Source: Pseudomonadota bacterium (lineage in GTDB: Bacteria > Myxococcota_A > Polyangia > Polyangiales > JAFGIB01). From it: 63,209 bases of DNA. Position 1 is the stretch's first letter; each line of letters starts with the position of its first letter. The notes beneath the pieces are model-generated. The model was not told the origin of the DNA and did no database searches. It saw only the letters and a list, made by a program, of their open reading frames with translations. Positions 7,825 to 15,648 of this stretch are shown piece by piece. Both the position numbers and the translations under genes were made by a program. The DNA is taken from contig JADGRE010000005.1 of NCBI GenBank assembly GCA_017881185.1, positions 1 to 63,209 on the forward strand, read 5' to 3'.

Positions 7825-9207
7825 TTAGCCTGCGGAAGCGGCCGTCGGCGGGCTTGCGAGCGTGCGCTCGAAGTGATCACTTACACTGACGCAAGCCTCG
7901 CGTACCTCGACAGAGCCATCGAGCAAGAGGGCCAGCGGCCGCAGCTCGACGCCTTCGATCTCCACGCTGTGCTCGTGAACGAACGCAGCCAGCCGCAAGA
8001 GCACGTCACACACGCCATCCAGTTGCGCGCGGCGCTGCGCGGGTGCCGCGACGAACAACAAGTCGGCGCCCCGTAGTCGGCGCAGGGCACGCTCCAGCGT
8101 CTCGACCGTGGCGGGCAAGATCGCGATGGTGCGATCGCTCGACGCGCGTCCGTGCGGGTCGGCGAAGCTCACCTCCATGGCGACGCGTCCCTTGGGCAGA
8201 GGCGTGGCGCGCACGCCGAGCAGCGCGGCTGCGTCGCTCGTCGCGGTGACCATCACACCGAGCAAGCGCTCCTCGGCGCGTCGCTGCGGCGTCGCCAGCG
8301 CCGACAAGCGATCGTGCGCTGCAGCCATCAGCTGATGAAAGGTGTCGCGTACGCGCGCGGCGTTGTCGACCATGTCGACGCTCAGATCGGGATGATCCCA
8401 CACGCGCAGATCCGGCGAAGCGAGCGAGATCCGCACGGGATAGCCGATGCGTGAGGCTTCGGCCGCCGCGCGAGACGGACTGCTGCACAGCTCCTCCACC
8501 GGCACCGGGATCCCGTAGGGCGCCAACGCAGCCTTGCTCGCAGGATCCGACAGTGCGCGGCGCGGTCCGAAGATCACATCCAGCACGGCCCGCGCGTCCA
8601 CCCCATCGACACTCGAGGACAGCGCGCGCGCCTGACGCTCGGTACGCCGCAGTGCATCGAGTGCTTCGGCCACATCGCGCGGCTCGCCGAGGATCGCCGG
8701 TGGTTCGCCAGCTTGTGCGTACCACCCGATGCGCGTGCCGTCCACCGCGACGAGCGCGCCTGCTCCCTTGGCGGGCGACGACAAGCTCGGCTTGAGGCGT
8801 GCGCGATCCGCCGGCGACAACGCGCGCGCCGAAGCGCAAAATGCGTCGTTGGCTCCGCGCGACAGCAGGGCGAGCGCCGCCATGAGCGGCCTGATTTCAG
8901 CGAGCGCGACGACGCCGAGATCCGCCGCGGCATCGAGCACTAGGCGTCGTTCGGCGTCAGGTCCAACGACGCAGAGCACGAGCGGTTGCGCTTTGCCGTG
9001 GGCATGTTCTGCCAGCTCCACGAGTGTAGCGAGCGTCGGCGCTGCGATCAGCACGACCGCGGTCGGCTGCCCTGCAGCGCGCGAGCTGCGTGCAGCGCGC
9101 AGCCAGTCGGGCTCCATCCCCGGCTGCACATCGAGATCGATCTGCTGGGCAGCGTGCAAGCACTGCACCGCGAGCTCGGCGCTGTCGCATACGATTGCCC
9201 AACTCAT
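7825..9207 (-). CDS. Acyl-CoA synthetase (NDP-forming)/ATP-grasp-like protein, probably degenerate
   Basis: 'SDPASKAALAPYGIPVPVEELCSSPSRAAAEASRIGYPVRISLASPDL' and 'LLGVMVTATSDAAALLGVRATPLPKGRVAMEVSFADPHG' resemble the ATP-grasp half of ADP-forming acyl-CoA synthetases. Confidence 0.6.
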   Translation of the reverse strand: MSWAIVCDSAELAVQCLHAAQQIDLDVQPGMEPDWLRAARSSRAAGQPTAVVLIAAPTLATLVELAEHAHGKAQPLVLCVVGPDAERRLVLDAAADLGVVALAEIRPLMAALALLSRGANDAFCASARALSPADRARLKPSLSSPAKGAGALVAVDGTRIGWYAQAGEPPAILGEPRDVAEALDALRRTERQARALSSSVDGVDARAVLDVIFGPRRALSDPASKAALAPYGIPVPVEELCSSPSRAAAEASRIGYPVRISLASPDLRVWDHPDLSVDMVDNAARVRDTFHQLMAAAHDRLSALATPQRRAEERLLGVMVTATSDAAALLGVRATPLPKGRVAMEVSFADPHGRASSDRTIAILPATVETLERALRRLRGADLLFVAAPAQRRAQLDGVCDVLLRLAAFVHEHSVEIEGVELRPLALLLDGSVEVREACVSVSDHFERTLASPPTAASAG

Positions 9208-9663
9208 GATGGTGCGTTCGATCGTTCCACGCGCATGGGTGAATGACCCCTACTTGCAAAGAATTGTAGCCTGCGCTCAGGGTCACTGCGAATTCCCGTC
9301 CGGATCGCGTCTCAGTGCGTGTACGATCCGTCGTTCATGCGCGCCACGCTGCCACCGACGAGGAACGTGCTGCAAACACGACGCGCGGCCTTCGCGCAGC
9401 GCACTCCCGAAGTCCCGCGTTCCGGTCGCCGCGGGTGGTGTAGGCGCTGTGCCACGATTGTCTACGTGGCGCATCACCGAGTGCCGGATCTGCGCCCGGC
9501 GGAACTTGACCCCCTGCACGTGCCGCGAGATATTGCACGCCGCACGGAAGTATCTTCAGCAGGTCGGTCGCGCACGCGCGCACGCGCGCACGCCAGCGCT
9601 GACACAGCATTGGCCCGGGGTTTTGTGTGACATGACCTGTCGACGTCCAATAGGAGACGCCCA

Positions 9664-11169
9664 ATGCGGCTGAAGATTATCGCTGGAAATCTAGGGGTAG
9701 TTGTACTGCTTGGTTTGGTCGCCTACTTCACGGTGACGAGCCAGCTGCGGACGCAGCTCAGCAACGAGCTCGAAGCGGACATCGACAACCAACGGGTGCT
9801 GTTCGACCGTTCGTTCCGCTTGTCTGCGCTGGAGTTCCTCGATCTGGTGAGAGATCGCGCCGCAACGCGCCAGTTGCGCGACATCTTCGGCGGACTGGAT
9901 CTCGACAGTCGCCGGACGCGCGCGTTCGAGGCCGCCGAGGCGACCCACGCCTGGTTCGGCGATCCGGCGCGCGGTGGCCGCGGTGCGCCAGACATCGTGG
10001 CGGTTGTCGACGACACCGGCAAAATCATCGCCCGTGACGGCGCTCGCAACGTGATGTTTGGCAAGGCGCTCGGCGGTTCGTTGCCAGCGCTCGCACAGGC
10101 TCTGAAGACTGGTGATCCCGCACACGACGTCTGGCTCGAGGACGAGCAGAAGAAGGTGCTCCAGACGGCGATCGCACCGATCCGCTCCGAGACGGGCACC
10201 ATTCTGGGCGCGTTGGTGGTCGGCTACGATCTGTCCAACGGCCTGGCCTCGAGCGAAGCCAAGGTGCTCAAGCGCGACATCGCGTTCGTCATCGACGGCA
10301 ACGTCTACAGCTCGTCGCTCGATGGCTCGCGCAGCAAAGACCTGAAGGAGTTCTTGTTCGGTGGCGCCAAGGCCACGACGCAATCTGTGCTCGGCGGGCA
10401 GATGGCTGCGTCGCAGGCGTGGCGAGTCACGCTCGGTGGCGACGAGTACACGGGTGTCACCTCGCGCCTGCCGCTGGCGCCGTCACTTCCCGTCGGCTTC
10501 ACGGTGCTCGGCGATCGCACCGTGCGCATGCAACTGGCGTCGACCGCCAACGTGATCCTCATCATGTTGGTGCTCGGTGCACTGCTCGTCATCGGCTACG
10601 GCTTCGCCATCGGCACCTCGATCATGCGCCCCATCGAGGAGATCGAAGAGGGCATCCTCGCGGTCATCAACGGCAAGACCGATCTGCGTCTAGAGACCGA
10701 TAGCGCAGAGCTCGGCGGCCTAGCGTTCCGCATCAACCAGCTCCTGAACGTGTTCACCGGCACCGAAGAGGCCAGTGAAGACGCCGAGGGCAAGACCTCC
10801 GTTCCCCCTGCAGCCAGCCACTGGAAAGACGCCGAGTTCGCGGATGCACCCGGCGCGGGAGCCGCGGCTCCGGCAGCTGGCGGAGCCGCAGCAGCCGCGC
10901 CTGCCGAAGAAGTCATCGACGACCCAGCGCTTGCCGCCAAGCTCGGTGCCGAGAGCGAAGCCGCCTACAACGACCGCGTCTACAGGGAGTACGCAGCGGC
11001 CAAGCAAGCGCTGGGCGAGAACGTCTCCAACATCCCCCAGGACCGTTTCGCGCAGCGCCTCAAGGGTCGCGCAGACGCCTTGGTCCAGAAGCACGGTTGC
11101 CGTATGGTGCGCTTCCAAGTACACACGCAAAACAATCAGGTCGTGCTCAGGCCGGTGTTGATCCGCTAG
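9664..11169 (+). CDS. Membrane sensor: periplasmic Cache-like domain, TM, HAMP, C-terminal MXAN_5187-type domain
   Basis: Two TM segments flanking ~280 aa extracytoplasmic region, HAMP-like 'SIMRPIEEIEEGILAVINGKTDLRLETDSAELGGLAFRINQLL', A/P-rich linker, conserved-looking C-terminus. No HK or MCP output domain. Confidence 0.65.
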   Translation: MRLKIIAGNLGVVVLLGLVAYFTVTSQLRTQLSNELEADIDNQRVLFDRSFRLSALEFLDLVRDRAATRQLRDIFGGLDLDSRRTRAFEAAEATHAWFGDPARGGRGAPDIVAVVDDTGKIIARDGARNVMFGKALGGSLPALAQALKTGDPAHDVWLEDEQKKVLQTAIAPIRSETGTILGALVVGYDLSNGLASSEAKVLKRDIAFVIDGNVYSSSLDGSRSKDLKEFLFGGAKATTQSVLGGQMAASQAWRVTLGGDEYTGVTSRLPLAPSLPVGFTVLGDRTVRMQLASTANVILIMLVLGALLVIGYGFAIGTSIMRPIEEIEEGILAVINGKTDLRLETDSAELGGLAFRINQLLNVFTGTEEASEDAEGKTSVPPAASHWKDAEFADAPGAGAAAPAAGGAAAAAPAEEVIDDPALAAKLGAESEAAYNDRVYREYAAAKQALGENVSNIPQDRFAQRLKGRADALVQKHGCRMVRFQVHTQNNQVVLRPVLIR

Positions 11170-11264
11170 AGATGTCGCTCACGTAGTTTCGCGCGTGACG
11201 AGTCTGCTGGGTCCTGAGGTCGCTGTCGTGGTGCAACTGCCGCTGCGACCAAGGGTGCAGTGGG

Positions 11265-11993
11265 ATGGCGTTTCTAGGGATCTTTGGCAAGAAGTCGTCG
11301 GACGCTGGACCGCTGCGCAAGCATGCGGAGCGCGTGGCCAACAAGCGCGCGCAGGCCTACGACCGCTGGGACTCGATTCAGTCTCTGGCGCACATGCACA
11401 CGAAGGAGTCGGTGGAGGCGCTCTTGCCCCGCTTCACCTTCTACGTCGAGCCAAGCATCACCGACCAGGAAGAGAAGGACGCGGCGTTTGCTGGCGTCGT
11501 GGACGCCGGTGTCGTCGCGCTCGAGCCGGTCTGTGCCTTCTTGCGCAAGGCCGAGTCCATCTCGTGGCCTATCAAGATGCTGGACAAGATCGTCCCCAGC
11601 GAGGTCGTGATCGCCAACTTGATCGACTTGCTCTCAAGCATGCAGACGGACTACGAGCGCGACCCGGAACGCAAGATCCAGATCTTGACCACGTTGGCAG
11701 AGCGCAAAGACTCCCGCGTGGCCGGCGCAGCCGTCCGCTTCCTCGACGACGCCAACGAGACGGTCCGGTTCACTGCCGTGGCTGCAGTCCTGTCGCAGGA
11801 CGACTCGTCTCAGCACACCCCCGCCCTCATCGAGTGTCTGTGCCTCGACGAGAGCGTGCGGGTTCGCAATCGCATTCTCGAGGCGCTGGCAGCTGCCAGC
11901 ATCAGCACAACGCCGCACGAGGAGCGTGTGAAGCCGCGGCTCACGGCCGGCTACAGCCTCGACAAGAGCGGCGTGCCTCGCAAGAAGGCGTGA
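11265..11993 (+). CDS. HEAT-repeat-like protein
   Basis: Helical repeats 'RKIQILTTLAERKDSRVAGAAVRFLDDANETVRFTAVAAVLSQ...RVRNRILEALAAA'. Confidence 0.6.
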   Translation: MAFLGIFGKKSSDAGPLRKHAERVANKRAQAYDRWDSIQSLAHMHTKESVEALLPRFTFYVEPSITDQEEKDAAFAGVVDAGVVALEPVCAFLRKAESISWPIKMLDKIVPSEVVIANLIDLLSSMQTDYERDPERKIQILTTLAERKDSRVAGAAVRFLDDANETVRFTAVAAVLSQDDSSQHTPALIECLCLDESVRVRNRILEALAAASISTTPHEERVKPRLTAGYSLDKSGVPRKKA

Positions 11994-12031
11994 GTCGCGC
12001 GCGACATCGCCTGCCGTGCAGGGCAAACGCA

Positions 12032-12060
12032 AAAGCCCGTGCGCTAGGCGCACGGGCTTT
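12032..12060. terminator. Bidirectional intrinsic terminator between convergent genes
   Basis: Perfect 13-bp stem AAAGCCCGTGCGC (12032-12044) / GCGCACGGGCTTT (12048-12060), 3-nt loop TAG, A-tract on one side and T-tract on the other. Confidence 0.9.
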
Positions 12061-12089
12061 GTGTGGGCCCCTGTAACTCGCCGGAGCGC

Positions 12090-12983
12090 TTACTCGTTGC
12101 CTGCAGTGCTGAGCTTGGGCTTGGTCGGCAGATAGAACGCCAGACCGAAGGTTATCATGTGGTTGAAGTGCGCGAGTCGATCCGACTCGTTGATCTTGCC
12201 GTCGGGATAGTCGCCGCGCGGGTGACCGGACTCGTCCGTGCCCGAGGTGTTCCAGGAGAAGGGCAGGGCGCGCCACTCCATGGTGAACGCCATGAAGTCC
12301 GCGAAGAACATCGACAAGCCGATGCCGAAAGTCGGCGCCACGGCTGTGCGATCGGCCGTCGCGCTCTGCGTGGGCGCGTAGCATGCGATCGCGTCTGAAA
12401 GCCCGTTGGCCGCAAAGCGCGCCTTACATGCCGACACCTGCTTGTCGTCCACGTTCGCGCGCTCCGTGATGCCCACGAACGCCACGCCACCGAACGCGTA
12501 CAAGTCGGCGTCGACGAAGAGCTTCTCGAAGATGCCGAGCTTGCCTCGCAGGGGGATGAACGCGACCTGCGGTGCGATCACCGAGTTGATGCGGCCGATC
12601 TGCTGAGTGAAGTTCGCTGGGTTCGGCAAGCTGAGCACGTTCACGCCAGCAGTCTGGCCCTTGGAGCTGACTTGATCGGTGAGCGAGGTGTCCACCTTGG
12701 CCACCGCAAACGCGGTCCACACGCCCAGGCCCAGCCAGTCGGTCGGGTGGAACATCAGCTGCCCGCCCACCATCATGGAGCGCGAGAACTGGTCCTGCAG
12801 GGTCATCGCGAAGTGACCCTGAATCTGGAAGCGCATCTGGCGATAGATGCGCATGTTGATGACGGCTGGCGCTCCCGCCAGGGGGCCTTGCACGTTCACG
12901 TCTTGCGCGTGAGCTGTCTGCGCCGGCCCGGACAGTGCCAGGACGGCCGCGATCGTCGTCAACGCGATTGCCAAACGCTTCAT
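12090..12983 (-). CDS. Outer-membrane beta-barrel protein (possible GltA/GltB- or NfsA/NfsB-like)
   Basis: Signal peptide MKRLAIALTTIAAVLALSGPAQTAHA|QD; alternating amphipathic strands, C-terminal 'HMITFGLAFYLP'. Start set at 12983 rather than the 13067 ORF start. Confidence 0.6.
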   Translation of the reverse strand: MKRLAIALTTIAAVLALSGPAQTAHAQDVNVQGPLAGAPAVINMRIYRQMRFQIQGHFAMTLQDQFSRSMMVGGQLMFHPTDWLGLGVWTAFAVAKVDTSLTDQVSSKGQTAGVNVLSLPNPANFTQQIGRINSVIAPQVAFIPLRGKLGIFEKLFVDADLYAFGGVAFVGITERANVDDKQVSACKARFAANGLSDAIACYAPTQSATADRTAVAPTFGIGLSMFFADFMAFTMEWRALPFSWNTSGTDESGHPRGDYPDGKINESDRLAHFNHMITFGLAFYLPTKPKLSTAGNE

Positions 12984-13079
12984 GGTGCTCATCACTTTTG
13001 CGTCCATCGTTCTATGTTTCGCGCAGCGCCCGCGTGGAGCGTGAGAAATGGGGCGACCCGTCGCCAACTGGACCAGACG

Positions 13080-14099
13080 TCACTTCGGGTAGCGGTACTC
13101 GAAGGTGAAGGGGAAGAACATGGTGAAGCCCACGTGCATCATGACGTTGTTCGTCACGGTGGAGTTGGCATCGATCCAGGTGGTGGGCTCGCCGCGTTGC
13201 GCCAGCGAGACGGTCAGGCTCTCGAGCTTTTCCATGTAGATGTAGTCGCGTAACTCGCCGAACACCGTCAGCCACTTCGTCAAGAACACGCGGATGCCGA
13301 CGCCGACGTTGAACGCCACGCGCCAGTCGAAATCGAAGGTACGGACTGCCGGGTCGATGACCGCGACGGGCCGAGTGCGCAGCACGCCGACGCCGCCGAC
13401 CAAGTAGGTGTCCCACTGGAAGATCGAGTCGTTGAACATCTCGAACTTGCCGTAGATGGGCACGTACGTGAAGTTCAAGTTACCGCCGAGTTGGTATTGC
13501 GTGACGGGCACGGCCAAGCGAGCGGAACGGCGTACTGCGAAATTCAGCGCCGACTCGGACTCGATGCCCTGGTACCAGAGGAAGTTCACGCCCACTGCGA
13601 GCACGTTCGAGACCCAGTAGTTCAAACCGGCCGCGAGCGCGTTGTGCGAGACGTACTGATCGTTGACCGTGAAGGCCATCGACGGCGCGAGCTCGAAACG
13701 GCCGCTGCGCAAGACGTACATGCGCTGCACCGCGTAGATCTTCTCGGCGACTTCCTTCTCGCGCGGCAGACCGCCCTCGTCGGTTTCGTTTTCCTTCTTG
13801 CCCTTGCCAGCTGACAGCTCGGACAAGACGTCGCCGCCGCCAGCTTCGGCGCTGGCTTCGCCACCGCCTTCCGCTTCCGCCGGCTCTTCCTTAGTCTCTT
13901 TCGCCTCTTTGGCTGGCGCAGCCTTGCCTTTCGCCTTGCCCTTCGGAGCTGAGCTCTCGGTCTCGTTGATGTCGAAGGACATGTCCTGCGCGCGTACCGC
14001 GTGCGGGAGGAGGCCCAGCGAGATCACTGCCAGCAGCCCGAAGGCCAACGGCCCCATCCACTTCAGCGTCTGCACGTCGTGCCGGAAACCCAGGTTCAT
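13080..14099 (-). CDS. Outer-membrane beta-barrel protein (myxobacterial OMP type; possible GltB/NfsB-like)
   Basis: Signal peptide ending VRA|QDMSFDINETESS, K/E/A-rich linker, then 'IYAVQRMYVLRSGRFELAPSMAFTVNDQYVSHNALAAGLNYWVSNVLAVGVNF...' barrel with aromatic strand ends. Confidence 0.65.
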   Translation of the reverse strand: MNLGFRHDVQTLKWMGPLAFGLLAVISLGLLPHAVRAQDMSFDINETESSAPKGKAKGKAAPAKEAKETKEEPAEAEGGGEASAEAGGGDVLSELSAGKGKKENETDEGGLPREKEVAEKIYAVQRMYVLRSGRFELAPSMAFTVNDQYVSHNALAAGLNYWVSNVLAVGVNFLWYQGIESESALNFAVRRSARLAVPVTQYQLGGNLNFTYVPIYGKFEMFNDSIFQWDTYLVGGVGVLRTRPVAVIDPAVRTFDFDWRVAFNVGVGIRVFLTKWLTVFGELRDYIYMEKLESLTVSLAQRGEPTTWIDANSTVTNNVMMHVGFTMFFPFTFEYRYPK

Positions 14100-14203
14100 C
14101 GCTGCACCTAATCGTTGGCTTCGCCCGTTAGAATCGTTCTCGCGAAAGCTCGTAAGTTATTGAAAGTAATGGTGAAAACGAACAATACCCGGAGCGGGGT
14201 GGG

Positions 14204-14233
14204 ACTATATCATGCGCCCTCGCACATAGGCAA
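14204..14233 (-). promoter_or_regulatory. Candidate sigma70-like promoter for the two OM beta-barrel genes
   Basis: Minus strand TTGCCT (14228-14233), 18-nt spacer, TATAGT (14204-14209). Confidence 0.4.
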
Positions 14234-14255
14234 TCTGCACGCTCTTTCAGCGTCC

Positions 14256-15533
14256 TCATGCCGCCAGCGTCTCCCCATCGGGCTTGGCGAAGAGTGCTTC
14301 CACGAAGCTTGCGGAGTCGAACTCGCGCAGATCTTCGACGCGTTCGCCCAATCCGATGAAGCGCACCGGGACCTTGTGCTCGTCGACGATGCCCAAGATC
14401 ATTCCGCCCTTTGCGGTGCCGTCGAGTTTGGTCAGCACAACGCCGGAAACCTGCAACGCTTCGCGGAACATGTGCATTTGTTGCACAGCGTTCTGCCCTG
14501 TTGTCGCGTCCAGCACAAGCAAAATCTCATCCGCCGCGCGGCCGCCAAGAGCCTTTTGAATCGTGCGATCGACCTTCTTCAGCTCCTCCATGAGAGGTGC
14601 TTTGGTGTGCAGTCGACCGGCCGTGTCGGCAATGACGAGATCATAGCCTTCGTCTTGCGCCTTCTTGACGGCTTCGAAGATCACGGCGCCCGGATCGGAG
14701 CCTTCTTTGCCCTTGATGACAGGGCAGTCGACCCGCTTGCCCCAGACTTCGAGCTGGAGCACGGCGGCGGCGCGATAGGTATCGCCCGCTGCCAGCAACA
14801 CTTTCTTGCCTTGGCCAACGTAGCGCGACGCGAGCTTGCCGATCGTGGTCGTCTTGCCCGCGCCGTTCACGCCGACGATGAGGATCAGCGCCGGCTTGTT
14901 GCTCAGCGCGATGGGCTTGTTCGGAACGGCCAGCACGTCGCTCGCCATCGCACGCAGCGAGCGCCAGACGCTCTCCTCGTCGGCGAGTTGCCCGCTCTGC
15001 ATCTGCTCGCCCAGGCGCTCCAGGATGCGGCCGCTGGTCTTCACGCCGATGTCGGCGGTGATCAGCACCTCTTCGATTTCCTCCAAGAGGGAGCTGTCGA
15101 TGCTGGTGCGTCCGCCGAATAGCTTCGCAAGGCGCGCGATGAAACCGCCTCGCGTGCTCGCGAGACCCTTCTTTATCGCAGCGATGTCGCGCTCGCGAAC
15201 TTCCGCGGTGGCCGCAGCGGCTGCGGCGACCGCTGCTGTTGGCGGCGGCGGCGGCGGCGGCGGCGTACCGACCGTCGCCACTTCGACTTCGACGGTCTCT
15301 TCTACAGGGCGTGGCGCGGCAGCAGGGGCAGCAGGTGCAGCCGCCTTGGCTGTGGGCTTGGGCGCTTCTGGCTTTGCCGCCGAGGGCACGGCTGGGGCGG
15401 GCGCCGCAGGCTTGCGTGCAGCTGGGGTTGGCTCGTGCTTCGCCGGCAACGTCGGCTTGCTGCGCCTCGCGAAAAACGCGATGGCCGCCCCGACGAGGAC
15501 GAGCACGATGATGAGCGAGATGACGATGTCCAT
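14256..15533 (-). CDS. ftsY: Signal recognition particle receptor FtsY, N-terminally membrane-anchored
   Basis: 'ILIVGVNGAGKTTTIGKLASRYVGQGKKVLLAAGDTYRAAAVLQLEVW', 'DLVIADTAGRLHTKAPLMEELKKV', 'LTKLDGTAKGGMILGI'; N-terminal TM helix MDIVISLIIVLVLVGAAIAFF. Confidence 0.95.
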   Translation of the reverse strand: MDIVISLIIVLVLVGAAIAFFARRSKPTLPAKHEPTPAARKPAAPAPAVPSAAKPEAPKPTAKAAAPAAPAAAPRPVEETVEVEVATVGTPPPPPPPPTAAVAAAAAATAEVRERDIAAIKKGLASTRGGFIARLAKLFGGRTSIDSSLLEEIEEVLITADIGVKTSGRILERLGEQMQSGQLADEESVWRSLRAMASDVLAVPNKPIALSNKPALILIVGVNGAGKTTTIGKLASRYVGQGKKVLLAAGDTYRAAAVLQLEVWGKRVDCPVIKGKEGSDPGAVIFEAVKKAQDEGYDLVIADTAGRLHTKAPLMEELKKVDRTIQKALGGRAADEILLVLDATTGQNAVQQMHMFREALQVSGVVLTKLDGTAKGGMILGIVDEHKVPVRFIGLGERVEDLREFDSASFVEALFAKPDGETLAA

Positions 15534-15648
15534 GGCTGGGGTCGTCAGGCGCAAGGCAGCACGCGCGACGCTGAGGGCGCCCACTATAGAAATGGCTAGC
15601 GTCCCGCGTCAACGACGATGTGGGAATCTTGCGCGCGCCGACCTACCG

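Noticed and set aside
9505-9540. Possible sigma54 promoter (TGCCGC...TTGCA) upstream of 9664
   Set aside because: Spacing is one base too long and the GG of the -24 element is missing.
8729-9673. 314-aa + strand ORF running through the 9.2-9.66 kb gap
   Set aside because: Overlaps the better-supported minus-strand ATP-grasp-like gene; Ser/Arg/Ala-rich translation with no domain.
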